In this document: one piece after another, positions 9,557 to 19,800 of the stretch
How the letters are laid out: every line of letters begins with the position of its first letter
Numbering within the stretch: position 1 is the stretch's first letter
From: Pontibacter ruber
GTDB lineage: Bacteria; Bacteroidota; Bacteroidia; Cytophagales; Hymenobacteraceae
Direction: 5' to 3'
Assembly (NCBI RefSeq): GCF_023630205.1
Contig: NZ_JALPRR010000002.1
Span: 612,899 to 676,898, forward strand
Length of the DNA stretch: 64,000 nt
The notes under the pieces: model-generated
What the model was told of the DNA's origin: nothing
Databases searched by the model: none
The model's input: only the letters and a program-made list of their open reading frames with translations
Translations under genes and position numbers: made by a program

Positions 9557-11524
9557 TTACTCTATGGTAAGATTAGCAGGATGGGCCTGAACCAAGCTAA
9601 GCGGGATACTGTCCCATTTACCTATATAAGTTCCCCATACGCTGTTAAATGAACTGCTACTGATTTTAAAACTTTCTGGCAGGTCACCTTTGAACTCTTT
9701 GGGCACACCTGCTATTTCGAAGGCAGCCTCAAGACTGGCTGGTACAACCTGGTAAGACTGCAGGTACTCAAACCCCGTACAGAACAGTCTGTTATCAGGA
9801 GTTATGATGATGCTATCTGGATTGAAGTTAATATAAGCCAAGCCCCTGCAATACATCGAGTTTATGATCCCGATTATCTCCTCGTACCTGGAAGACAATA
9901 CCTTTTTTTTCTCGTATTCAGATAAATGATCTAATATGTTTTCCAGATAAGGAGTAACAATATAACCATCGCCCTCTTCCAGTAACGGAGGTATGAATTC
10001 TAACTTTTTTGATAATTCTTTAGCTGCATAGAGTTCTCTTTCAAAGTAACGCTCTTTACCTGGCCTAAATGTCTTTTTTACAGCGTTAGATGTGCCATAC
10101 TTGATCAATTCTACTTTTGAGATCTTATTGATTGAAAGCACCTTTTGTACTGGCCAGATCCTGCGGTAGCGCGATCTTCTTGTCTCTACTTGCTGCGCAA
10201 TTAGATCTCGGTAGTCTTTCCCAAGTATATCTATATAAGACCATGCATCACGTTCATTATCTGCTGAATGTACCCCATTATAATCGCTTTTGAATAAGAT
10301 TAAACTTTTGGTTTTGGCACGATAAGCATACTTTGCTTCCATGTTGTTTAAGTTGGTCATCCTGATCTGATTTTGATGAATGGCAGGATCAGGAGGCCTT
10401 GGGTGAAAATCATAAGCTACTATGAGCGCTTCAGGTTTACCGCCCGAATATTTGAAAGGACCTTTATCCCATTTGCCTCCCCGGATACGTATACTACACT
10501 CTTCTTTTTCTGCAGTATCTAACTGCCTGATGTCAAGAATGTCCATGTTATATTGATCTTCCAAAAATGACTTAAAATCATGTAGCAGACCATCTTCTAC
10601 TAATTTTTCGCGGGCAACAAAAACCAGCATCTCACCACCTCTTGCATCAGAAGCCAGCGGAGTTTCTAATATAGAAAGCTCGGGTCTGTGCTCAATAAGT
10701 TTCGTCAGTGTATCGTCTGCTGGGGCATATCCTTCCTGCTTAAGCCACTCATACAAACCCGAGACAGATAGATCTACTTCTACTCTATTTTTTTGTGCCA
10801 ATTCTTCTAATATGGCAGTATAACTATGCTCTACTCCACATGTTGCTGCTACACCTGTTGCAAAGCCTGATAAACCGGATCTATAACCTTTATGAAATAC
10901 AGCATGATAAGCGAGTGAGGCAAAATAATGGAGGGGAGAAGGGACAAAAGCTCCTCTATACATTACCCTGGTTTTTAACAAAGTATGTGCAAGGTTTGGC
11001 TGGAAGTATGGAATGTTTCTTCGGCAGCCATTCTTGACACCACTGACTGTATATATGTCACACATGATATCGCTACCATTGTTATGGAATGTTACCAAGT
11101 CGTCTATAAGGTCTCGGTGTTCATCACTAACCAATATGTCCATATCTTCCCCTGGCGGTATTTCCGGTAAATTTTGCCACCAGCGCAAAAGCACGTAGTT
11201 CACTTTCCTTTGATGAAGAATTGAGAGGAATTCCATTCTTGTAATTCCTCTCTTTACATATACTCTTGGACTACGGTCTGAGGCAAGAAACCTGGTATGA
11301 ATATAGGTATACAGCTTACTTTGGGTAATGCCTTGTTTAGTAGAACTTGGTAAATATCTGTAAGCAACAATCAAGATTCTTTTCAAGTATCTGGTAGTAC
11401 TTCTGCTAAAAGTGAAGGCGCTATTTATGTTGTAAATAAGTGTCTGTTTTAGTTGCATAAAGAATGCTTTGTTTTTGGATCTAGGCATATTAGTTTTAGC
11501 GGTATTTTGCTCATTCCCATGCAC
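9557..11524 (-). CDS. Multidomain NTase-like / NDK-like / protein kinase-like protein (probable pseudokinase)
   Basis: A 655-aa soluble protein that seems to contain three parts. Residues about 95-220 resemble a nucleotidyltransferase fold, with GEDMDILVSDEH (125-136) as the acidic motif. Residues about 298-432 start like a nucleoside diphosphate kinase (LVFVAREKLVEDGLL) and end with NGVHSADNERDAW, similar to the NDK C-terminal motif. Residues about 468-590 resemble a protein or LPS kinase: K483/K484 and E497 fit the ATP-binding pair, but the catalytic loop reads AYINFNPDSI (N566 for Asp, S571 for Asn) and the metal motif reads CTGFE (G584 for Asp). The kinase part is therefore probably inactive. 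An alternative ATG exists at 11488. The function in the EPS locus is unknown. Confidence 0.6.
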   Translation of the reverse strand: MHGNEQNTAKTNMPRSKNKAFFMQLKQTLIYNINSAFTFSRSTTRYLKRILIVAYRYLPSSTKQGITQSKLYTYIHTRFLASDRSPRVYVKRGITRMEFLSILHQRKVNYVLLRWWQNLPEIPPGEDMDILVSDEHRDLIDDLVTFHNNGSDIMCDIYTVSGVKNGCRRNIPYFQPNLAHTLLKTRVMYRGAFVPSPLHYFASLAYHAVFHKGYRSGLSGFATGVAATCGVEHSYTAILEELAQKNRVEVDLSVSGLYEWLKQEGYAPADDTLTKLIEHRPELSILETPLASDARGGEMLVFVAREKLVEDGLLHDFKSFLEDQYNMDILDIRQLDTAEKEECSIRIRGGKWDKGPFKYSGGKPEALIVAYDFHPRPPDPAIHQNQIRMTNLNNMEAKYAYRAKTKSLILFKSDYNGVHSADNERDAWSYIDILGKDYRDLIAQQVETRRSRYRRIWPVQKVLSINKISKVELIKYGTSNAVKKTFRPGKERYFERELYAAKELSKKLEFIPPLLEEGDGYIVTPYLENILDHLSEYEKKKVLSSRYEEIIGIINSMYCRGLAYINFNPDSIIITPDNRLFCTGFEYLQSYQVVPASLEAAFEIAGVPKEFKGDLPESFKISSSSFNSVWGTYIGKWDSIPLSLVQAHPANLTIE

Positions 11525-11556
11525 CTGATATGATGAATAGCAGTATATGCCTGTTG

Positions 11557-12450
11557 CTACATTAGATCTAAACGCCGGGCTTTCTGTAAGCCTAGTTCTG
11601 TAAATAGAGTATCAAAAAGATGTTCTGTGAGAGTTGAAGTATAAATACCTCCACTACCTTCAGTCCACCTTTGAAGGTTACTTTTATCTATTACAGCCGG
11701 ATGCCCTGGTCTGATTAGCACATCAACATTGGAGTATCCTAAAACCTTCAGCGCAGATACGCGATGGTTACCTTGAAGCAGTACAAATCTAATTCGGTCT
11801 TCATCTTTCAGGATATACCCATTTATTGGATCTGTACTTGATACTTTCGGTATGTATCCGGTCCTCTTTATGGACTCATATACCGCTATCAGACGATTAA
11901 ACTCCTTTCTTCCATACTCTACTGCATGAGGGCCAAAAAGAATCCAGCCATTATGTTTTGTATTTTGCTGCAGCTGTTTTAAGCGATGCTGTACACTGTA
12001 TTTATTGAGGGTCCAGACCCAGCTTACTAGCTCGTAACTGGGAGGCCAGCTACAAAAAGGGGGCAGTGGTGTTCGTACCTGATCTAGAAGTACCTCCTGT
12101 ACGTTCTGAGGGGTATATTTACCGTACACCCGTGCAAGAGTAGATTCCTCATATCTCAAGACCGGATTTTCCTCATATTCCCTAAGAGTCTGGACAAACG
12201 GATGCCAGCCATCCTCTGAGTAAGAGAAACAGACCCTTGAGGTGATGGAGGTAATAGGAACGCTGAAAGGTGTAAAGTAAGGGTCGCTCTTGCTATTGCT
12301 AAAACCACTTGGCAGCCTGCGCTTGAATAATTTATATTCTTTAGCATGGCTCCAGCTGTTGCCTTCACCAACTAACTCATAGCCTAATATACGAGCCGCA
12401 AAGCGTGCATAAGGCCTCAATTTGAAGAGTGATGCTGAGGAGTTATACAT
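11557..12450 (-). CDS. ParB/Srx-fold-like protein of the EPS locus
   Basis: A 297-aa protein without signal peptide or membrane segment. The part from about 170 to 265 resembles the ParB/sulfiredoxin fold: it ends in LLQGNHRVSALKVLGYSNVDVL, the counterpart of the ParB nucleotide-binding GxxRxxA motif and the following strand. ParB-like domains can bind and hydrolyse CTP or act as small-molecule kinases (as in SerK), so an ATP/CTP-using role in glycan modification is possible, but this is inference. There is no helix-turn-helix domain, which argues against chromosome partitioning. It lies between wzc (276 bases away) and the 655-aa kinase-like gene (32 bases away). Confidence 0.6.
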   Translation of the reverse strand: MYNSSASLFKLRPYARFAARILGYELVGEGNSWSHAKEYKLFKRRLPSGFSNSKSDPYFTPFSVPITSITSRVCFSYSEDGWHPFVQTLREYEENPVLRYEESTLARVYGKYTPQNVQEVLLDQVRTPLPPFCSWPPSYELVSWVWTLNKYSVQHRLKQLQQNTKHNGWILFGPHAVEYGRKEFNRLIAVYESIKRTGYIPKVSSTDPINGYILKDEDRIRFVLLQGNHRVSALKVLGYSNVDVLIRPGHPAVIDKSNLQRWTEGSGGIYTSTLTEHLFDTLFTELGLQKARRLDLM

Positions 12451-12725
12451 AAATATGTCATATATTATGCCCTGATATTCTGAATAATTTCATTAATAAA
12501 CATAAGAGTAAGGCTTCGCCCTCCTCAGTCACATTCAATAACTGGGATTAAGATTTTTTAAGAATAGTTTAGCAGGTGAGCTAAAGAACTACAGCTTTCC
12601 TCCTAAACTGGATAGTTCACATTTACTAAAGATTTGATATGAATACTTAATCTATATTAGAAAAGCTTTATAGATATTGCTGGTTACTGTCGGGATTCTT
12701 CTGTAAAATACACTTATTCAGGCAC

Positions 12726-15056
12726 TTATCTGGTGCTTGCGTTTATACTTCTTGCTCTATATGTTTCATCTCTATACACACTAGCATGGCCATATCCATA
12801 TCCGTACCCAAACTGACCACTTACAAAACCTCTAGGCTTGATTCCATTGAACACTATAGCTACATTATGTAAGGATTTTAAAACGTCATTTTGCGATAGA
12901 TCCCGAACCAAGTTTTTAGGTGTATGCGCATGTCTCATCACCAAAAGTGTGACATCGCAATATTCAGAGAGTACATAAGCATCTGAGACCAAATCTATAG
13001 GTGGGGTATCTACTACTATGTAATCATAATTCTCCTCCAGGTATCCAAAAAGAGTTTTAAAATTTCCATTTAAGATTAAATCAGTGTGGTCGCCTATAGC
13101 TATGCCTGCTGGTATGACATTCAGATTCATGAATTGGGTATTTCTTATTATTGCTTCAGGTGTTTTTTCACCAAAAAGATACTCTATTATACCCTCCTGT
13201 TTGTACATATCGAAAAGCACAGAGGTGTTGGGATTTCTTACGTCAAAATCAACAAGTACCACTTTTTTTCCTGAACAAGCCAGATTATAAGCTAAGTTTG
13301 AACTTACAAAGCTCTTTCCTTCGCCAGGAATACTTGAGGTTACCATGATCTTCTTTCTGTTATCTTTACCGTAAAGCCCCATGGTAATTCTTAGCTTTCG
13401 GAATTGCTCCAAAACAGGTGTTTCTGTAGGTTCTTTAAATAAGCTTCCTTTTGCTTTTTTCGTAAGAGATAATTCGGCAACAATAGGTGCACTTACATTA
13501 GCTTCAATTTCTGATCTGAATAAAACTTTTCTGTTAGATTGTTCTTTAATTGTAACAATACAAACTCCTAAAACTAATGAAAAGATAGTAGCAAGCAGAT
13601 AAAAGGTTTTAGGCTTAGGATTGGCCGGTATAGATGAGGATTCTGCCATGTCTACGATTCTGCTAACGCCCGCACTAGGGGCGTAAGAAAGTACAGTTTC
13701 TTCCCTTTTTTGTAAAAGAAAGCTATACGCGTTATTTTTAATTGTTTGTTGTCTGCTTATCTCCATTAGGTCTCTTTCCTGTTGAGGTATAGAGTTTAAT
13801 ACAGCCCGGTATTGGTTATTTGTAGAGATAAGGTTAGATCGGCTTGCTTGCAGAGTCGCTCTTTGGTTACGTATATTTTCTAATATACTTGGACGGATAT
13901 TTTCTATCTCTTCAGTTAAAGTTATTAATAGCGGGTTGTTAGCAGCAGTTGTTAATTTTAGTTTCTGATACTCTATTTCTGAGTTGTAAAGCTTCTGCAA
14001 AAGCTGCGATAGTACTGGATCGTTTATACCTAAGGTAGAAGGTACAATGCCGGAGGTCTTATTTTTTGAAATAACATATTTTTCTACTTTGTCAAGAACT
14101 GCCAACTGTAAGTTAATTTGACTTATTTTTTGATCGTTGTTGCCGACGTTCTCTAGATATAGTTTTCCCTGCTCGCTAAGATTCACTGCACCTTTATTGG
14201 ATCTGTATTCTACCACTTGACTCTCCAAATCCTCTAATTCTCTTTCAACAAGTTTTATCCGATCTTCCACAAACTCAAGGGTGTTAGTCGCTAATATATT
14301 TCTATCTTTCACAGATACCTCATTATACATTTGTATTAATGTATTTAGTATATCTTCACCCCGCTTGGGTTCCTGATCGTATAGCTTGATGTTAACAACA
14401 GTGGCGTTTTTATTTTCTGCCTTGATATTTATTTTATCCAATAATTTATTAGTTACTTTCTTAGGCTCAACTAAAGAAAAGTAGAGAACAGTTGTATTTT
14501 GGCTTGTTCTTAGCTTATTATTTACTCTTTTTTTATTAATTGTAAATTTCAGTTTACCATAAGGTGTGTTTACCCACTTACCAGTAGGATATACATTTTT
14601 GCCAACTTTGATTGTATTATAATCTTCTTCGATTGTGAAGTATAATTTTGATACTTCTTTAAGCTTATCTGGATCCTTTGCTTTAATTTTAATTGGTGAT
14701 GATGTATAAGCTGAGATAGCCTTAAATTTTCCCTCTTCAAACACAGGTGCATACAGGTGCAAGTTGTGGACGACTTTCTTCATCAAGGCCCGTGAGTAAA
14801 GCACTTTTATTTCGTTTTCCACAATGTTGTTAGAAGTAAAGGCGTCTATAGATTCTGTCATCTTTGAATCATTAACTCCTTTCTTTTCATCTTTTATAAT
14901 CAAAGAAGCAGACACCTCATATGAAGGAATCGCGAAGAAATGAAGATATCCCCATGTGGCAATGAAAGACATTGTCAACAATAATGCAAACAGTGGCCAA
15001 AAAGGCAGGTATTTGTATATTAAGGATAAAAAAGGATTATTTTCATGGCTTGTCAT
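12726..15056 (-). CDS. wzc: Wzc-type polysaccharide co-polymerase and tyrosine autokinase
   Basis: A 776-aa inner-membrane protein combining a Wzz-like chain-length domain and a cytoplasmic BY-kinase. The N-terminal transmembrane helix lies near residues 15-40 and the second near 484-503, preceded by the proline-rich PANPKPK motif; between them lies a long periplasmic coiled coil. The kinase carries Walker A GEGKS (578-582), Walker A' VLVDFDVR (600-607) and Walker B YIVVDTPP (679-686). The C-terminus has a tyrosine cluster (Y751, Y753, Y755, Y761, Y766), the site of trans-autophosphorylation in the family. It is the first gene of the EPS series and should control polymer length and export. 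No wza partner is inside the window. Confidence 0.95.
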   Translation of the reverse strand: MTSHENNPFLSLIYKYLPFWPLFALLLTMSFIATWGYLHFFAIPSYEVSASLIIKDEKKGVNDSKMTESIDAFTSNNIVENEIKVLYSRALMKKVVHNLHLYAPVFEEGKFKAISAYTSSPIKIKAKDPDKLKEVSKLYFTIEEDYNTIKVGKNVYPTGKWVNTPYGKLKFTINKKRVNNKLRTSQNTTVLYFSLVEPKKVTNKLLDKINIKAENKNATVVNIKLYDQEPKRGEDILNTLIQMYNEVSVKDRNILATNTLEFVEDRIKLVERELEDLESQVVEYRSNKGAVNLSEQGKLYLENVGNNDQKISQINLQLAVLDKVEKYVISKNKTSGIVPSTLGINDPVLSQLLQKLYNSEIEYQKLKLTTAANNPLLITLTEEIENIRPSILENIRNQRATLQASRSNLISTNNQYRAVLNSIPQQERDLMEISRQQTIKNNAYSFLLQKREETVLSYAPSAGVSRIVDMAESSSIPANPKPKTFYLLATIFSLVLGVCIVTIKEQSNRKVLFRSEIEANVSAPIVAELSLTKKAKGSLFKEPTETPVLEQFRKLRITMGLYGKDNRKKIMVTSSIPGEGKSFVSSNLAYNLACSGKKVVLVDFDVRNPNTSVLFDMYKQEGIIEYLFGEKTPEAIIRNTQFMNLNVIPAGIAIGDHTDLILNGNFKTLFGYLEENYDYIVVDTPPIDLVSDAYVLSEYCDVTLLVMRHAHTPKNLVRDLSQNDVLKSLHNVAIVFNGIKPRGFVSGQFGYGYGYGHASVYRDETYRARSINASTR

Positions 15057-16857
15057 ACTATATAAAGGTATATGTTATAATTCATCCAACTGATTGCAAC
15101 AACTATTCTTGATCTCAGATGCCTCCCATAACTAGTATTGTTGATTTATCTTCCAATAAAGCTGTTTTTAACAGTATGGTATTTGTATCAAATCTTAGAA
15201 GTATAGACAAACCTGTTCCCTTGCCAGAAATAAAGGAATAGGTATTCAGGTATAAGTGATGGAAGTGAATATAAGGTGTAGCGAGAGCCCTAGCCTTTAT
15301 GAATATGCTTAATCTACTATAAATGGAAGTACGTCTAATATGCGTTTTGATTTGTTTCAAAAATAAATAGAATAATCTGCTTAGCTGGATGGTTAATAGT
15401 TTGTGCCTGAGCATGGCAAGCTGTAGCTTTTTGATATCACATGTAGTTAAATGCCTGATGTAAGATTGGGAATCAATAGTGGTGTTGTAATTATTTGAAT
15501 TTTTTGGTATAAAATTTATAAATATTATAAACTTTAAGCAAGTCTTATGTAATGGTGTCATACAATAAAATATAGGGTGGTTATAAATTATCTTATAGTG
15601 TAATTAAAATATTGTAAATAAAAATTAGATAAGTATAATTATTTGGTCTGTAAGTACAATACGCTTCTTTGACAGGAGCAGTTTCTGGAGTTAAACATTT
15701 GCTTGCTAAAGTTGTCAAAAACCGTGTGAAAAGGTGTGTGTTGATGGGTGAAGGAGTTTAAGCGATATTGTATAAAAGTACTTGTTTGAGAAAGTGCTAA
15801 GGAGTTAGTGACAGCTTTGGCAGCTCTTATTTTGAATATTTCTGTCGGATTGGTTAGTTATTTTAACTTTATATGTCTACGAATGCTAGCAATGGTTTAT
15901 AACAGAATATAGGATATAAGGTAAGGTGAAAGATAAGTAGAGAAGATAGATGTGTAGTGATGCTCTGAGGTTTTCAAATAACCTGTAATATAATTGTAAG
16001 ATGTAAGGATGGTAATTTTAATATTGTATGGTCATGGTTAGATGACATATGTTATAATGAGGCCTAAAGTCTCAACATGTATCATGATAATCTAACACTT
16101 CTCAGTTGTTTTAATCATCTGTATGTTCTGTCTGCTCTAAGATTATTAAGATAGCACAGCGACTACTTAGCTTTCAACTATAAAAAAGCATAATATCAAA
16201 AATTTATAGAATACTGAAATTTAGTTGCTCATATTAGTTGTTCGCGTTTAGACTACACTATGGATATGACAATCAGTGACTTTTAAATCAGATTCTTGTA
16301 GGAGGGCATGGCTTCTAATTTTCATATCATCTTTATAGCTAAGTACATTTTTTAAAGCAAAGGTAGATGTGTTCTCTTATACCAATGTATTTTCACACCA
16401 ATTAAGATCTATCAATTTAATTATTCTTAAGTAATCTGCACTGTCTAATGGTAAGCTTTCTGGCTCATCAATATTGCTTTGGATAAATGAGCAAAGAAAC
16501 ATTGCAACATGTCGAGACTATAATTAAGGTGTAAACTAGACTTGGTTATAAATTAAGGTAAACTTAGTAAACGTACGGGTATGGTATGTCAGCAATTGAT
16601 CTTTGGTGTTAAACTGACTTTTACAACATAAGTTGATGTGATGTCAGGTAAGTGCTTGTGTATGAATTAACTATCTGTAATAAAGAGTATGCCCAGAGGT
16701 ATAATATTCTGAGTCTATATTAGATATATATTTGGTCTGGCCAAAAATATTTCTTTATTCTTATCCTGTATTTATCTCTGTTTCAGTCACTTTTGTCTCT
16801 GAAAAAACGTAAATAAGCTTACAAAATAATCTTATTATAGCACAAATTTACCCGGCG
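15057..16857. other. 1.8-kb AT-rich region upstream of the EPS operon, no convincing gene
   Basis: This stretch separates the divergent wzc and class A PBP genes and is clearly more AT-rich than both. The only longer reading frame (148 codons, minus strand, 15115-15561) has no recognisable domain, low-complexity hydrophobic and basic composition and no homology I know, so I do not call it. The region must contain the promoters of both flanking genes and may hold a long untranslated leader for the EPS operon. I see no tRNA, transposase remnant or clear intrinsic terminator in it. Confidence 0.5.
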
Positions 16858-19800
16858 ATGGTAGTCATTAAGTACCGTCCCACCCACACGGTCAGGAAAG
16901 AGAGAAATCGTGGGACCATCCTAAAATGGATGCTCTTTGGAATGCTCCTTCTACTACTAGGAGCTGCCATCGCTGCCGTGATCCATGAAGCCCGAACCTC
17001 AGAGTGGCAGGCACGGAAAATTTCGCGCTACGCCGCTACCTTAACCTATCAACTGGATGCCGGACCGAGCGATGCGATCGTCTTCCCTGCGCAAGGGCCT
17101 TTCGACAAGCGGCTGGGGTATGTACAGCTGCCGCAGCTACTGGCCCGGGTGCAGTCCAGGGGTATGGAAGTGGTGCAACAGTCGAAGTTTTCTCCGGCCC
17201 TGATGGCGTATACTTCCCGCGGGCTCTTTGCCCCATACCCGGAGAAAACACAGGCCGGCCTTCAGATAACGGATTACCAGGGCAACCCGGTCTACCAGTT
17301 CAGTTACCCCGGTCGCGTGTATGCCAGTTATGATGCAGTGCCCTCGCTTATAATACAAGCGCTCCTGTTTATCGAGAACCGCCAGCTGCTGGCGCCGGAC
17401 AGGCCTTACATGAACCCCGCTATCGACTGGGTTCGTTTCAGCAGGGCCGCCATGCACCAGCTGGCAAAGTCCATGGGTATGCAATACCCGACAATCGGGG
17501 GCAGCACTCTGGCCACCCAGATCGAGAAGTTCCGTCATTCTCCGGAAGGCATTACCACCAGTCCGCGTGCAAAGCTGCAGCAGATGGCATCGGCCAGTGT
17601 GCGTACCTACCTGGCAGGACCGCAAACCTTGGCAACCCGGCAGGAACTGGTACTTTCTTACATCAACACCTTGCCGCTGTATGGAGCGCCGGGCTATGGG
17701 GAGGTGCACGGACTGGGAGACGGCCTGTGGGTGTGGTTTGGTTCGGAGTTTGAACAGGTAAATCATTTGTTGAGTTTGCCTGCCGCCACCGGCGATACGT
17801 TGCTGGCGCAGGGGCAGGCATTGCGGCAGGTGCTTTCGTTGTACATCGCCCAGCGCAGGCCATCTTATTTCCTGAGCGATAGGGGCCGTGCCGAGCTGAA
17901 TGCATTGACGGGAAGTTACCTTCGCCTGCTGGCAGCCAATGGCCAGATCAGCCCGACTTTGCGGGATGCAGGTCTGGCACGGGAGGTAGCCTTCCGTAAC
18001 TTCAGCAACAACCCGGTACTTGCACCTTCGGAAACTGACAAGGGAGCGCTGATGGTCCGCACGCACCTTTCCGGGATGCTGGGTAAGTCGCTCTACGACC
18101 TCGACCGCATGGACCTGGCCGCTACCACCAGCCTGCAGCACGACCTGCAGGAACAGGTCACGTCTTATCTTAAGCGACTGAACGATCCGAAGTATGCCCA
18201 AAAGGTAGGTCTCTTCGGAGACAAACTGCTCTCGCCAAGCCGCACAAAGCAGGTACGCTACAGCTTTACCTTGTATGAGCGCACGCCGCAGGGCAACCTG
18301 GTGCGGGTGCAGACAGATAACACCGATCAGCCCTTCGACCTGAACGAAGGCAGTAAACTGGAACTGGGCTCCACTGCCAAACTGCGGGTATTGGTAACGT
18401 ACCTGGAAGTGATCGCCGAAATACACGAGCGCTATGCCGGTAAGGCAGCACCGGTTTTGCGCAGGGCACTGGCTGAGCCGCAGGACAACCTGACCCGCTG
18501 GGTGCTGCGCTACCTGCTGCAGGCAAAGGACAAAAGCCTGCCGGCTACCCTCAAGGCAGCCCTGGAGCGCCGTTACTCAGCTAATCAGAACGAACTGTTT
18601 TTTACAGGAGGCGGCATGCATACGTTCCGTAACTACGAGTATGAAGTATACGATCACAGCCCAACCGTGCACGAGGCATTTCTGAAATCGATCAACCTGC
18701 CCTTCATCCGCCTGACCCGTGACCTGGTACGCTACAGCATTCGCCAGCGCGTGGGCAATCCGGCCAGCCTGCTCGGAAACACCCACGACCCGCGCCGCCG
18801 CCAATACCTGAGCCGGTTTGCCGACCGCGAGGGACGGATGTATTTACAGCGTTTCTGGCACAAGTATAAGAACAAGACCGATAAGGAACGCCTGCATACG
18901 TTGCTGAGAAGTATGCGCCTGAACCCGGTACGGCTGGCCACCGTGCACCGCTTCCTTTACCCCGAAACAGACTCTGTGAGCTTTGAAAAGATGATGCGCA
19001 GACGTTTGCCCCATGTGCAGAAGCTTACGCACAAACGCATCATGGAGCTATACCACCAGCTAGGCCCTGGTGCCTTCAATTTGTCTGACCAGGGTTACCT
19101 GTCGCGTGTCCACCCGCTGGAACTTTGGCTGCTGGACTATACGCTGCACCACCCGAGCGCTACCTGGGCTGATGTGATCAAGGACAGCCAGAAAACCCGG
19201 CAGGAAGTATACGCCTGGCTCTACCGCACCCGCTTTAAACATGCCCGTGACTCCCGCATACGCACCATGCTCGAGCTGGACGCCTTTGCCGATATTCAGC
19301 AGCGCTGGGAGCGGCTCGGCTATCCATTTGAACAACTGGTGCCTTCGCTGGCTACAGCACTGGGCTCTTCCGGCGATCGTCCGGAAGCCCTGGCAGAGCT
19401 GATGGGCATTGTCGTGAACAATGGGGTGCGCCAGCGTACGCTCCGCATAGAGGGGCTACACTTTGCAGCACAGACACCCTACGAAACCGACTTGAAGTGG
19501 CAACCTGTGGCAGGCGAGCAGGTACTCGCTCCGGAAGTAGCTGCCCTTGTAAGGGAAACATTGCAGGAGGTGGTGGACGCCGGAACCGCTCGCCGCATAC
19601 GGGGTGGCATGATCGGATCTGACGGAAAGGTGCTGCGTATGGGTGGCAAAACCGGCACCGGCGATAACCGGACTGTAACCCTGAGCACCAGGGGCCACCG
19701 CCTGGCTTCGCGTGCTGAAAACCGCACGGCTACCTTTGTGTTCTATCTCGGGGACCGACACTTTGGTACGGTGACAGCCTTTGTGCCCGGTCGAAAAGCA

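Noticed and set aside
15115..15561. 148-codon minus-strand reading frame upstream of wzc
   Set aside because: Low-complexity basic and hydrophobic composition in AT-rich DNA, no motif or family, no plausible start context; kept as intergenic.
17137..18426. 429-codon antisense frame within the class A PBP gene
   Set aside because: Antisense shadow of a gene with intact GT51 and transpeptidase motifs; the translated product has no recognisable domain.
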